A DNA stretch of 30,387 nt, taken from positions 1-30,387 of the forward strand of contig CAJUIL010000039.1 of the NCBI GenBank assembly GCA_910586225.1. The letters run 5' to 3'. The notes below the pieces were generated by a model, which searched no databases, was not told the DNA's origin, and worked only from the letters and a program-made list of their open reading frames with translations. The stretch's first letter is position 1. Each line of letters opens with the position of its first letter. This document shows positions 7,529 to 15,955 of this stretch, piece by piece. The stretch comes from an uncultured Eubacterium sp. GTDB lineage: Bacteria > Bacillota > Clostridia > Lachnospirales > Lachnospiraceae. Both the position numbers and the translations under genes were made by a program.

Positions 7529-7576
7529 AACTGTCTGAAACGGCCTTCTTTTAGGTAATTTCAGACAGTTTTTTAT
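7529..7576 (+). terminator. Rho-independent terminator of yajC
   Basis: A perfect 12-bp stem, AACTGTCTGAAA (7529-7540) with TTTCAGACAGTT (7559-7570), is followed by a T-run. Confidence 0.92.
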
Positions 7577-7583
7577 TTCATGG

Positions 7584-7612
7584 TTGAAAAATCGGGGCAA
7601 AAGTTATATGAT
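7584..7612 (+). promoter_or_regulatory. Probable promoter of the leuB-ilvD-ilvB-serC-serA cluster
   Basis: TTGAAA (7584-7589) and TATGAT (7607-7612) have a 17-base spacer. The leuB start is about 50 bases downstream. The leader is too short for a T-box riboswitch, and no operator was recognised. Confidence 0.65.
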
Positions 7613-7661
7613 AGTAAACGGCAGACTGTAAGAAAAAATAAAAGAGAAAGGAAGTTTTCAT

Positions 7662-8771
7662 ATGAAATATCATGTTGGCGTTATTGCCGGAGACGGGATC
7701 GGGCCGGAAATAACGGCGGAAGCAAGAAAAGTACTGGACAAGGTCGGTGCCGTATTTGGACACCAGTTTGATTATGAGGATATTTTAATGGGAGGATGTT
7801 CCATTGACGCAGTCGGCGTTCCGCTGACCGATGAGGCGATTGCGCAGGCGAAGGCTTCCGATGCTGTACTGATGGGTTCCATCGGCGGCAACACGGCGAC
7901 ATCCCCGTGGTATCAATTAGCTCCGTCGTTAAGGCCGGAGGCTGGGCTTTTAAAAATCCGCAAGGCTCTGAAATTATTTGCGAATTTAAGACCGGCATAT
8001 TTATATGAAGAATTAAAGGAAGCCTGTCCGCTAAAGGATGATATGATCGGAGACGGCTTTGATATGATGATTATGCGCGAGCTGACCGGGGGCCTGTATT
8101 TTGGAAAACGGGTGACAGAAGAACGGGACGGCCTTATGACGGCAGAGGATACGCTGACCTATAATGAAGAGGAGATCCGCCGGATCGCAAAGCGCGCGTT
8201 TGATATAGCGGGAAAACGCAGTAAAAAAGTAACAAGCGTGGATAAGGCAAACGTACTGGACTCTTCTCGTCTGTGGAGAAAGATTGTGGAAGAGACAGCG
8301 AAGGATTATCCAGATATCGCTTATGAACATATGCTTGTAGATAACTGTGCGATGCAGTTAGTCAAAGACCCGAAGCAGTTTGACGTTATTTTGACGGAAA
8401 ATATGTTTGGGGATATTTTATCGGACGAGGCGTCTATGCTGACCGGATCGATCGGAATGCTGCCGTCCGCCAGCCTGAATGACACAAAATTCGGTCTGTA
8501 TGAGCCAAGCGGCGGTTCCGCGCCGGATATCGCAGGCAAGGGCATTGCAAATCCGATCGCAACGATCTTATCCGCGGCTATGATGCTGCGCTACAGCTTT
8601 GATCTGGATCAGGAAGCGGATACGGTAGAAAACGCGGTGAAGCAGGTATTAAAAGATGGATACCGTACGATTGATATTATGCCGCAGGAAGAAGGCAAAA
8701 AAGCGCAGGTGACGCAGGTTGGGACAGCACAGATGGGCGATCTGATCTGTGAGAGGATCTGCAGCGAATGA
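7662..8771 (+). CDS. leuB: 3-isopropylmalate dehydrogenase
   Basis: LeuB oxidatively decarboxylates 3-isopropylmalate to 2-oxoisocaproate in leucine synthesis, in the cytoplasm with NAD and a divalent metal. The 369 residues begin with the family motif GVIAGDGIGPEIT. The substrate-binding region MRELTGGLYFG, the metal-site region (DNCAMQLV, then NMFGDILSDEASMLTGSIGMLPSAS) and EPSGGSAPDIAGKGIANP are all present. Length is normal. AAAGGAAG precedes the ATG. First gene of a five-gene plus-strand cluster. leuA and leuCD are not in the window. Confidence 0.96.
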   Translation: MKYHVGVIAGDGIGPEITAEARKVLDKVGAVFGHQFDYEDILMGGCSIDAVGVPLTDEAIAQAKASDAVLMGSIGGNTATSPWYQLAPSLRPEAGLLKIRKALKLFANLRPAYLYEELKEACPLKDDMIGDGFDMMIMRELTGGLYFGKRVTEERDGLMTAEDTLTYNEEEIRRIAKRAFDIAGKRSKKVTSVDKANVLDSSRLWRKIVEETAKDYPDIAYEHMLVDNCAMQLVKDPKQFDVILTENMFGDILSDEASMLTGSIGMLPSASLNDTKFGLYEPSGGSAPDIAGKGIANPIATILSAAMMLRYSFDLDQEADTVENAVKQVLKDGYRTIDIMPQEEGKKAQVTQVGTAQMGDLICERICSE

Positions 8772-8828
8772 AAAGACTGCGGCAGGCAGAGCGCGCAGTT
8801 TCAATAAATATAGAAAGGAAACATGATT

Positions 8829-10502
8829 ATGAAAAGCGACCAAGTAAAAACCGGAATGCAGCAGGCGCCGCACCGCTCCTTGTTTAATGCACTCGGTTTT
8901 ACGGAAGAAGAAATGAAAAAACCAATGGTGGGCATTGTAAGCTCTTATAACGAGATCGTGCCTGGCCATATGAATCTGGATAAAATAGTAAACGCGGTAA
9001 AGCTCGGCGTTGCCGAAGCAGGCGGGGTTCCGGTTGTATTTCCGGCGATCGCGGTCTGCGACGGTATTGCTATGGGGCATATTGGAATGAAATATTCCCT
9101 TGTAACAAGGGATCTGATCGCGGATTCGACCGAGTGTATGGCGCTTGCCCATCAATTTGACGCACTTGTAATGGTTCCGAACTGTGATAAAAATGTGCCG
9201 GGCCTTTTGATGGCGGCGGCAAGAATCAACGTACCGACGGTATTTGTATCCGGCGGCCCGATGCTGGCAGGACACGTAAAGGGACGCAAGACCAGCCTGT
9301 CCTCGATGTTTGAGGCAGTCGGCTCTTATGCGGCAGGTACGATGAGCGAGGAGGATGTACGTGAATACGAAGAAAAAGCATGTCCGACGTGCGGCTCCTG
9401 CTCTGGAATGTATACGGCAAATTCGATGAACTGTTTGACAGAAGCGCTGGGTATGGGATTAAAGGGCAACGGCACGATCCCGGCGGTGTATTCTGAGCGT
9501 ATCAAGCTGGCGAAGCACGCAGGTATGGCAGTTATGGAGCTGTTGGAAAAGAATATCCGTCCGAGGGATATTATGACAAAGGATGCGGTTATCAACGCAC
9601 TGACCGTCGATATGGCGCTTGGCTGTTCGACAAATAGTATGCTGCACCTTCCGGCCATCGCGCATGAGATTGGCTTTGACTTTGATATTTCTTTTGCGAA
9701 TCCGATCAGCGAAAAGACTCCAAACCTGTGCCATCTCGCTCCGGCAGGCCCGACCTATATGGAGGACTTAAATGAAGCAGGCGGCGTATATGCAGTTATG
9801 AAGCAGTTAGCCGATATCGGACTGATCCATATGGACTGCATGACTGTAACTGGACGTACGATCGGGGAGAATATACAAGGCGCGGTCAATAAAAATCCGG
9901 AGGTGATCCGTCCATTAGACAATCCGTACAGCAAGACAGGCGGGCTCGCTGTTTTAAAGGGCAACCTGGCGCCGGACGGCTCTGTCGTAAAGCGTTCGGC
10001 AGTCGTGGAGGAAATGATGGTGCACGAAGGCCCGGCGCGGGTGTTCGACTGTGAGGAAGATGCGATCGCGGCGATCAAGGGCGGCAGCATCCAGGCAGGC
10101 GACGTTGTAGTCATCCGCTACGAAGGGCCAAAGGGAGGACCAGGTATGCGTGAAATGTTAAACCCGACATCTGCGATCGCGGGCATGGGTCTTGGCTCTT
10201 CAGTAGCGCTGATCACGGATGGACGCTTCTCTGGGGCGAGCCGCGGTGCGTCGATCGGGCACGTATCACCGGAAGCAGCAGTCGGCGGGCCGATCGCGCT
10301 GGTAGAAGAAGGCGATACGATCCGGATCAATATCCCGGAAATGAAGCTGGAGCTGGCGGTATCCGACGAGGAGCTGGCGGCGAGAAAGGCAAAATGGCAG
10401 CCAAGGGAGCCTAAGGTGACAAGCGGCTATCTGGCGCGCTACGCTTCTATGGTAACATCAGGCAACCGCGGCGCGGTCATGCAGATGCCGGATGTACGCT
10501 GA
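8829..10502 (+). CDS. ilvD: Dihydroxy-acid dehydratase
   Basis: IlvD dehydrates 2,3-dihydroxy-isovalerate and its isoleucine-pathway homologue to 2-oxo acids, using an Fe-S cluster. Cluster and substrate motifs are seen: VCDGIAMGH, NCDKNVPG, CPTCGSCSGMYTANSMNCL (about residues 187-205) and GRFSGASRG near the C-terminus. Length (557 residues) is normal. Two in-frame ATGs compete: 8823 sits only three to four bases after AAAGGA, while 8829 (MKSDQVKTGMQQAPHRS) is at a better distance and matches the usual N-terminus, so 8829 is preferred. It follows leuB by about 57 bases and precedes ilvB. Confidence 0.95.
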   Translation: MKSDQVKTGMQQAPHRSLFNALGFTEEEMKKPMVGIVSSYNEIVPGHMNLDKIVNAVKLGVAEAGGVPVVFPAIAVCDGIAMGHIGMKYSLVTRDLIADSTECMALAHQFDALVMVPNCDKNVPGLLMAAARINVPTVFVSGGPMLAGHVKGRKTSLSSMFEAVGSYAAGTMSEEDVREYEEKACPTCGSCSGMYTANSMNCLTEALGMGLKGNGTIPAVYSERIKLAKHAGMAVMELLEKNIRPRDIMTKDAVINALTVDMALGCSTNSMLHLPAIAHEIGFDFDISFANPISEKTPNLCHLAPAGPTYMEDLNEAGGVYAVMKQLADIGLIHMDCMTVTGRTIGENIQGAVNKNPEVIRPLDNPYSKTGGLAVLKGNLAPDGSVVKRSAVVEEMMVHEGPARVFDCEEDAIAAIKGGSIQAGDVVVIRYEGPKGGPGMREMLNPTSAIAGMGLGSSVALITDGRFSGASRGASIGHVSPEAAVGGPIALVEEGDTIRINIPEMKLELAVSDEELAARKAKWQPREPKVTSGYLARYASMVTSGNRGAVMQMPDVR

Positions 10503-10544
10503 CAGCAGCAGGTGTAAAATACAAAAAGAAGGGGGCAGAAAACC

Positions 10545-12242
10545 ATGCAGTTGACAGGAGCGCAGATCTTGATCGAATGCCTGAAAGAACAGGGCGTTGA
10601 TACCGTTTTCGGATATCCGGGCGGGGCGATCCTGAATGTATATGATGAATTATATAAACATAGAGAAGAGATACGGCATATTTTGACTTCCCATGAGCAA
10701 GGAGCGTCCCATGCAGCGGACGGCTATGCGCGCAGTACCGGAAAGGTCGGCGTCTGCCTTGCGACGAGCGGGCCGGGCGCGTCGAACCTGGTGACGGGGA
10801 TCGCGACCGCGTATATGGACTCGATCCCTCTGGTGGCGATTACGTGCAACGTCAATGTTCCGCTGCTTGGCAAAGACAGCTTTCAGGAAATTGACATTGC
10901 AGGTATCACAACACCGATCACAAAGCATAATTTTATAGTAAAGGATGTAGCCGATCTGGCAGGCATTCTGCGCCGGGCGTTTACGATTGCCAGAAAAGGC
11001 AGGCCAGGCCCGGTGCTTGTGGACATTCCAAAGGATGTGACTGCGAACCAGGCGGATTATACAAAAGAAGCCATAAAGATGCCAGAGCGCATTACGCAGC
11101 GTCTCCGTCAGGAGGATATTGACAAAGCGCTGCAGGCCATTCGCAAGGCAAAAAAACCGTACATATTTGTCGGCGGCGGTGTAATATTGGCGGAAGCTTC
11201 CAAAGAGCTGCGTGAATTTGCCGAACGGGTGCAGGCTCCGGTCTGTGATTCCCTGATGGGCAAGGGCGCGTTTGACGGGACCGATCCGAAATATACCGGA
11301 ATGCTTGGAATGCACGGTACAAAGACGTCGAATTACGGCGTCAGTGAATGCGATCTGCTGCTTGCCATCGGCGTGCGCTTTAGCGACCGCGTGATCGGAA
11401 ACGCGGCAAAATTTGCGAAGCAGGCAGATATTATCCAGTTTGACGTTGATCCTGCCGAGATCAACAAAAACATCCTCGTTACGTCCAGTGTGATCGGGGA
11501 TCTAAAGGAAAGCCTGGCACGGGTTAATGCGCAGCTGGAGCAGCAAAAGCATGACGAATGGCTTGCGCATATCAATGAACTGAAAGAAAAGCATCCGATG
11601 ACGTACCATCCGCAGGGGCTTTCCGGGCCTTATATGGTCGAGCGGATCTATGAAAAGACGAAGGGCGACGCGATCATCGTGACCGAGGTTGGACAGCATC
11701 AGATGTGGGCGGCGCAGTATTATAAATATGCGAAACCAAGGCATTTTCTGACATCCGGCGGGCTTGGGACGATGGGATACGGTCTTGGCGCGGCGATCGG
11801 CGCAAAGACAGCCAATCCGGATAAGACGGTGATCAACATTGCGGGCGACGGGTGCTTCCGTATGAATATGAACGAGATAGCGACGGCGGTACGCCAAAAG
11901 CTGCCGCTGATCGAGGTGGTGTTTAACAATCATGTGCTTGGCATGGTGCGCCAATGGCAGGATCTATTTTATGAGGAGCGATATTCGGCGACGGTGCTGC
12001 GTGACGCGGTTGATTTTGTAAAACTTGCGGAAGCGATGGGTGCAAAGGGGATCCGTGCTACAACGAGAGAAGAATTTGACGCGGCGCTCGATCAGGCGTT
12101 GGCGGCTGACGGCCCGGTAGTGCTGGACTGCATGATTGACAGCGACGATAAGGTGTGGCCAATGGTAGCGCCGGGCGCGCCGATCAGCGAAGCATTTTCC
12201 GAAGAGGATTTGGAGAAACAGAACGAAACAAAAGCAGGATGA
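10545..12242 (+). CDS. ilvB: Acetolactate synthase, large catalytic subunit
   Basis: This ThDP-dependent enzyme condenses two pyruvates, or pyruvate and 2-oxobutyrate, in valine/isoleucine synthesis. The 565-residue protein shows VFGYPGGAILNVYDEL, the catalytic Glu in SHEQGASHAADGYAR (about residue 50), the FAD/quinone-oxidase-like middle domain, and the ThDP signature GDGCFRMNMNEIATAV with NNHVLGMVRQWQ. A strong purine-rich ribosome site AAGAAGGGGG precedes the ATG. No ilvN small regulatory subunit follows; the next gene is serC. The biosynthetic neighbours argue for the anabolic form rather than a catabolic AlsS. Confidence 0.94.
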   Translation: MQLTGAQILIECLKEQGVDTVFGYPGGAILNVYDELYKHREEIRHILTSHEQGASHAADGYARSTGKVGVCLATSGPGASNLVTGIATAYMDSIPLVAITCNVNVPLLGKDSFQEIDIAGITTPITKHNFIVKDVADLAGILRRAFTIARKGRPGPVLVDIPKDVTANQADYTKEAIKMPERITQRLRQEDIDKALQAIRKAKKPYIFVGGGVILAEASKELREFAERVQAPVCDSLMGKGAFDGTDPKYTGMLGMHGTKTSNYGVSECDLLLAIGVRFSDRVIGNAAKFAKQADIIQFDVDPAEINKNILVTSSVIGDLKESLARVNAQLEQQKHDEWLAHINELKEKHPMTYHPQGLSGPYMVERIYEKTKGDAIIVTEVGQHQMWAAQYYKYAKPRHFLTSGGLGTMGYGLGAAIGAKTANPDKTVINIAGDGCFRMNMNEIATAVRQKLPLIEVVFNNHVLGMVRQWQDLFYEERYSATVLRDAVDFVKLAEAMGAKGIRATTREEFDAALDQALAADGPVVLDCMIDSDDKVWPMVAPGAPISEAFSEEDLEKQNETKAG

Positions 12243-12255
12243 AATGGAGGATTTT

Positions 12256-13344
12256 ATGAGCAGAGTTTATAATTTTTCCGCAGGCCCGGCCGTATTGCCG
12301 GAAGAGGTGCTGCGTGAGGCTGCGGAGGAAATGCTGGATTATAAGGGCAGCGGGATGTCCGTAATGGAAATGTCCCACCGCTCCAAGGTTTACGATACGA
12401 TCATCAAAGAAGCGGAGCAGGATATCCGTGATCTGATGAAGATCCCGGACAATTATAAGGTACTGTTTTTACAGGGCGGAGCTTCCCAGCAGTTTGCGAT
12501 GATCCCGATGAACTTTATGAAAAATAAAAAAGCCGGATATATCATTACCGGACAGTGGGCAAAAAAAGCTTACCAGGAAGCGCAGATTTATGGAGAAGCG
12601 GTGAAGCTGGCTTCTTCTGAGGATCAAACGTTTTCCTATATCCCGGATTGCTCGGATCTGGACATTCCGGATGATCTGGATTATGTATACATTTGTGAAA
12701 ACAACACGATCTACGGAACGAAATTTAAAGAGCTGCCAAATACGAAGGGCCATCTGCTGATTGCCGACGTTTCCTCCTGCTTTTTGTCAGAGCCGATTGA
12801 CGTCAGCAAATACGGCGTGATCTTCGGCGGCGTACAAAAAAATGTTGGCCCGGCGGGTGTCGTTATCGCCATTATCCGTGAGGATCTGATCAGCGAGGAT
12901 GTGCTGGAGGGCACGCCTACGATGTTAAAATACAAGACGCAGGCAGATGCGGATTCGCTGTATAATACGCCGCCTTGCTATGGCATTTATATTTGCGGGA
13001 AAGTATTTAAGTGGCTGAAAAATATGGGCGGTCTGGAAGAGATCCAAAAGCGAAATGAAAAGAAGGCAAAGATTTTATATGATTTCCTGGACGAAAGCAA
13101 AATGTTCCAGGGAACTGTCGCACCGAAGGACCGTTCTTTGATGAATGTCCCGTTTGTCACAGGAGATAGCGAGCTGGATGCAAAATTTGTAGCGGAAGCT
13201 GCAAAAGCCGGCTTTGTCAATCTGAAAGGACACCGCAGCGTCGGCGGTATGCGCGCTTCGATCTACAACGCGATGCCGCAGGAGGGCGTGGAGAAGCTGG
13301 TCGCATTTATGAAGGATTTTGAAGCAGCCAATTCAAAGGCGTAA
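12256..13344 (+). CDS. serC: Phosphoserine aminotransferase
   Basis: SerC converts 3-phosphohydroxypyruvate and glutamate to phosphoserine, using PLP. The protein starts MSRVYNFSAGPAVLPEEVL, the standard SerC N-terminus, and has the PLP lysine in FGGVQKNVGPAG (about residue 196) and the end motif GHRSVGGMRASIYNAMP. Length (362 residues) is normal. The start at 12256 is supported by TGGAGG five to six bases upstream; a longer reading from 12244 is not needed. It is 13 bases from ilvB and is followed by serA after a 150-base gap. Confidence 0.95.
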   Translation: MSRVYNFSAGPAVLPEEVLREAAEEMLDYKGSGMSVMEMSHRSKVYDTIIKEAEQDIRDLMKIPDNYKVLFLQGGASQQFAMIPMNFMKNKKAGYIITGQWAKKAYQEAQIYGEAVKLASSEDQTFSYIPDCSDLDIPDDLDYVYICENNTIYGTKFKELPNTKGHLLIADVSSCFLSEPIDVSKYGVIFGGVQKNVGPAGVVIAIIREDLISEDVLEGTPTMLKYKTQADADSLYNTPPCYGIYICGKVFKWLKNMGGLEEIQKRNEKKAKILYDFLDESKMFQGTVAPKDRSLMNVPFVTGDSELDAKFVAEAAKAGFVNLKGHRSVGGMRASIYNAMPQEGVEKLVAFMKDFEAANSKA

Positions 13345-13385
13345 ACATCCAAAGGATGCTCCGCAGACAGGCAATATCTTTCGCA

Positions 13386-13418
13386 GGCAGCCGTTTAGGA
13401 GGTATCCGGACGGCTGCC
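13386..13418 (+). other. GC-rich stem-loop in the serC-serA intergenic region
   Basis: GGCAGCCGT (13386-13394) pairs perfectly with ACGGCTGCC (13410-13418). No T-run follows, so it is not a typical terminator. It may be an mRNA-processing or stability hairpin in the serA leader. Confidence 0.45.
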
Positions 13419-13494
13419 AGGCTGTAGAATGTAACAGGCAAAACGCAGCAGTCAGCGATCCGGACTGCCGCCGCAAAACAGAGGGGAAATGAAA

Positions 13495-14658
13495 ATGTTT
13501 CAATATGTATGCTTAAACCCAATCGCACAGATTGGATTAGATGTATTAGAGGAAGGTTACCAGAAAACGGAGGACATGAGCAGCGCGCAGGCAGCGCTTG
13601 TGCGCTCCGCGTCCATGCATGAGATGGAGTTTCCGGAAAGTCTTGAGGTTGTTGCCCGCGCAGGCGCAGGCGTTAACAATATTCCGTTGGAGCGCTGCGC
13701 GGAGCAGGGCATTGTAGTATTCAATACGCCAGGCGCAAACGCAAACGGCGTGAAGGAACTGGTATTGGCAGGGATGCTGATGGCAAGCCGCGATATCAAC
13801 GGCGGCGTAAACTGGGTGAATGCGGAAAAAGACAATCCAGAGCTTTCCAAGCTGACCGAAAAGCAGAAGAAGGAATTTGCAGGATGTGAAATCGCGGGCA
13901 AGAAGCTGGGTGTGATCGGTCTTGGCGCGATCGGTATCCGCGTTGCGAATGCAGCAACGCATCTGGATATGGACGTATATGGCTATGACCCATATATTTC
14001 AGTCAATGCGGCATGGAACTTGTCAAGGAATGTACGGCACGTACGCAATGTGGAAGATATTTACCGCGAATGCGATTATATTTCCATCCATGTGCCTCTT
14101 TTGGATTCTACAAAGAAGATGATCAACGATGAGGTCATCGCTATGATGAAGCCAACCGCAGTCCTTTTAAATTTTGCGAGAGATCTGCTTGTGGATGAAG
14201 AGGCTGTAGTAGCCGCGATTGCCGGCGGCAGGCTGAAACGGTATATTTCCGATTTCCCGAACAATGTAACAGCCGGCAAAAAAGGCTGTGTCGTTACGCC
14301 GCATCTGGGCGCTTCCACGGAAGAGTCTGAGGATAACTGTGCTGTGATGGCAGCGCAGGAAATCCGCAATTATCTGGAAAACGGCAATATCCGCAATTCT
14401 GTCAACTATCCGAATTGCGATATGGGCGAATGCACGACCGAGGGCCGCGTAGCTGTGCTGCATAAAAATAGCAAAGGTGTGATCGGTAAGTTTACGTCGA
14501 TCTTTGGAGAATGTGATATTAATATTGCGAATATGACGAATAAATCCAAGGGTGATTACGCATATTCCATGTTTGACCTGGATACGTCGGTAACAGAGGA
14601 AGCTGTTTCAAAAATGAAGGCGATGAAGGGCGTATTGAAGGTACGTATTGTAAAATAA
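13495..14658 (+). CDS. serA: D-3-phosphoglycerate dehydrogenase (ACT-domain form)
   Basis: SerA oxidises 3-phosphoglycerate to 3-phosphohydroxypyruvate, the first step of serine synthesis. The 387-residue protein has an N-terminal substrate domain, the Rossmann motif GVIGLGAIGIRVAN (about 141-154), the catalytic Arg in FARDLLVDEEAV and the catalytic His in PHLGASTEES. A short C-terminal ACT domain (about 318-387, VIGKFTSIFGECDINIANM) usually gives serine feedback inhibition. Two ATGs compete: 13489 is only two bases after GAGGGG, while 13495 (MFQYVCLNP) is better spaced and is chosen. The gene closes the biosynthetic cluster. serB was not seen. Confidence 0.95.
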   Translation: MFQYVCLNPIAQIGLDVLEEGYQKTEDMSSAQAALVRSASMHEMEFPESLEVVARAGAGVNNIPLERCAEQGIVVFNTPGANANGVKELVLAGMLMASRDINGGVNWVNAEKDNPELSKLTEKQKKEFAGCEIAGKKLGVIGLGAIGIRVANAATHLDMDVYGYDPYISVNAAWNLSRNVRHVRNVEDIYRECDYISIHVPLLDSTKKMINDEVIAMMKPTAVLLNFARDLLVDEEAVVAAIAGGRLKRYISDFPNNVTAGKKGCVVTPHLGASTEESEDNCAVMAAQEIRNYLENGNIRNSVNYPNCDMGECTTEGRVAVLHKNSKGVIGKFTSIFGECDINIANMTNKSKGDYAYSMFDLDTSVTEEAVSKMKAMKGVLKVRIVK

Positions 14659-14677
14659 TAAGCGTTGTTTACTACTT

Positions 14678-14720
14678 GTGTCTTTCTCTGCTTTTTGCGG
14701 AGGAAGGCACTTGTTTTGCA
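14678..14720 (+). terminator. Terminator of the leuB-serA cluster
   Basis: A 14-bp stem with G-U wobbles (14678-14691 with 14697-14710, loop TTTTT) is followed by TTGTTTT. Placed 20 bases after the serA stop. Confidence 0.75.
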
Positions 14721-14767
14721 TTCGTATGCTTAAATGAAAGGCGTGCAGCAGGACAGGAGGCAGAGCT

Positions 14768-15042
14768 ATGGCAAGGACAGTGCCGATCGGGGAGCAGGAT
14801 TTCGGAGATCTTTTAAGAGACGGCTGCTTTTATGGGATAAGACCGGATTCATCAAAGAATGGTGGGAAAACAGGGACAAGGTAACGCTGATCACCCGGCC
14901 GAGAAGGTTTGGAAAGACTTTGACAATGAGTATGCTGGACTATTTTTTCTCTTTGAAATATGCCGGCGGGGGCAGCCTGTTCGAAGGGCTTTTTATCTGG
15001 GAGGATGAAAGCTGCAAGGCTCCTTTCCGGTCAACTTCTTGA
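14768..15042 (+). pseudogene. Frameshifted, truncated N-terminus of an AAA-ATPase/PD-(D/E)XK-type protein
   Basis: From ATG 14768, after AGGAGG, the frame reads MARTVPIGEQDFGDLLRDGC, typical for the AAA-ATPase family found with DUF1703-type nucleases. At about 14836 one base appears lost: the expected YVDKTGF continues in another frame as DKTGFIKEWWENRDKVTLIT, then the Walker A RPRRFGKTLTMSML. After about 100 residues (WEDESCKAPF) similarity ends and the frame stops at 15042. Full proteins are 500-600 residues, so both a frameshift and a large 3' deletion are present. It is not functional. It opens the decayed patch between serA and mtlA. Confidence 0.75.
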
Positions 15043-15091
15043 TTTTTTCTTTGTTTTTGCATATCCTATAAGGAAGAAAGGAGTGTTGTAT

Positions 15092-15276
15092 ATGTCACAG
15101 GCAGTTAATGTCAATTTCAAACTGGACGCAGATGTAAAAAAGAGCATGGAACAGGCGTGCTCTGAATTAGGTCTTTCTATTCCGAGAGCAATATTCGTCA
15201 TTTGGAAAATATCGTGCGTGATATTAAGGACGGTAAAGCCCATTTCGCAGAGCATGACTTGATAGAGGTGGACTAA
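15092..15276 (+). pseudogene. RelB/DinJ-family antitoxin with an internal deletion
   Basis: The start MSQAVNVNFKLDADVKKSME, then QACSELGLS, is the ribbon-helix-helix N-terminus of DinJ/RelB antitoxins, with AAAGGAG upstream. After GLS the sequence jumps, out of frame, to what in the second frame reads YSESNIRHLENIVRDIKDGK and ends HDLIEVD with TAA at 15276. That is the C-terminal toxin-binding part. About 25 residues of the middle are missing and the two halves are in different frames; the first frame stops at 15262. The toxin gene start overlaps the final TAA (TAATG), the usual coupling of this pair. The antitoxin is therefore very likely inactive. Confidence 0.8.
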
Positions 15277-15662
15277 TGAGGCTGCTATGGGAAGATAGAG
15301 CGTGGAGCGATTATCTGTACTGGCAGACACAGGATAAGAAAACGCTGAAAAGAATTAACGTGCTTATCACGGACATTCAGAGAAGCACCTTTGAGGGTAT
15401 CGGAAAACCCGAACCGCTAAAAGAAAATCTAAGTGGTATGTGGAGCAGGCGCATTGATGATACCAATAGAATTGTTTACTACGAGAAAGACGAGATAATC
15501 TATATTGTTTCATGCAAAGGACATTATGCCGATATCAGCATTATGTTCCAGCGGTTCCTGTATAGGTGTAGGATTTCTTCGCCACTGTATTCTGCTCCAA
15601 GGGATGTAACAACCGTGATCCATCCAGCGCTGAACAGCGTTTCTGCCTTGATCTGGTGCTGA
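15276..15662 (+). CDS. yoeB: YoeB-family mRNA interferase toxin with foreign C-terminal tail
   Basis: YoeB is a ribosome-dependent mRNA endonuclease normally held inactive by its antitoxin. Residues 1-84 align in length with E. coli YoeB, and the catalytic residues fall at the same numbers: E46 (KPEPLK), R65 (DDTNRIVY), H83 and Y84 (CKGHY). E. coli YoeB ends at Y84. Here the frame continues 44 residues through DNA that on the other strand encodes an IS4-like transposase fragment, so the stop was lost by a fusion. The cognate antitoxin just upstream is broken. Either the tail or poor translation keeps the toxin harmless, or another antitoxin in the genome covers it. Confidence 0.75.
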   Translation: MRLLWEDRAWSDYLYWQTQDKKTLKRINVLITDIQRSTFEGIGKPEPLKENLSGMWSRRIDDTNRIVYYEKDEIIYIVSCKGHYADISIMFQRFLYRCRISSPLYSAPRDVTTVIHPALNSVSALIWC

Positions 15663-15821
15663 TTTTTAGAAGCTTTGCGGATTTTACGTTTCCTTGCTTT
15701 TGCTGCTTGTCCGTCCGGAAGCCTGTGAGCGATTACCGTACAAAGCCTGTTTTCCCCTTATATTTACAATAACCGAAAACATCGATCTGTCTAATTTGTT
15801 AAAATCGTTTTGTAAATTCAT
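15528..15821 (-). pseudogene. Remnant of an IS4-like transposase gene with internal deletion
   Basis: On the minus strand an N-terminus MNLQNDFNKLDRSMFSVIVN starts at 15821 after GAGGAAT. From about 15757, in another frame, a C-terminal part reads VIAHRLPDGQAAKARKRKIR, then ETLFSAGWITVVTSLGAEYS and GEEILHLYRNRW. The last stretch is the typical YRxRW region near the catalytic Glu of IS4-type DDE transposases. The catalytic core upstream and everything after YRNRW are missing. The right break joins it to the yoeB 3' end. It is a non-functional scar. The family within the IS4 group cannot be told. Confidence 0.75.
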
Positions 15822-15865
15822 GACATTCCTCTTTTGGTAAATTATTTTATAAAATCATTTTACAC

Positions 15866-15903
15866 GAGATTTGGCATTATCGCATAGTGCCAAATCTCTT
15901 TTT
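15866..15903 (+). terminator. Hairpin plus T-run upstream of mtlA (terminator; contains operator-like site)
   Basis: GAGATTTGGCA (15866-15876) pairs perfectly with TGCCAAATCTC (15888-15898) and is followed by TTTTT. It would stop transcription from the decayed patch entering the mtl promoter. The same palindrome holds the operator-like site 15871-15893. Confidence 0.7.
15871..15893. promoter_or_regulatory. Candidate MtlR operator upstream of the mtlA promoter
   Basis: TTGGCA-N11-TGCCAA spans 23 bp and ends 17 bases before the -35 box. The arms fit the TTGNCA...TGNCAA arms I recall for MtlR sites in Bacillus-type bacteria, with a longer centre. A related 23-bp site with identical spacing lies before mtlF. 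Confidence 0.5.
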
Positions 15904-15910
15904 CTATTTC

Positions 15911-15940
15911 TTGATAAAAGGCCCTGATCCAAAGTATAAT
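15911..15940 (+). promoter_or_regulatory. Sigma-A promoter of mtlA
   Basis: TTGATA (15911-15916) and consensus TATAAT (15935-15940) are separated by 18 bases, 57 bases before the mtlA start codon. Confidence 0.8.
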
Positions 15941-15955
15941 AATCACAACAAGGAA

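Noticed and set aside
7577..7661. Possible T-box or riboswitch before leuB
   Set aside because: The leader after the promoter is only about 50 bases, too short, and has no T-box sequence.
10650..11954. Minus-strand open frames within ilvB
   Set aside because: They are complement shadows of high-GC codons in a well-supported gene.
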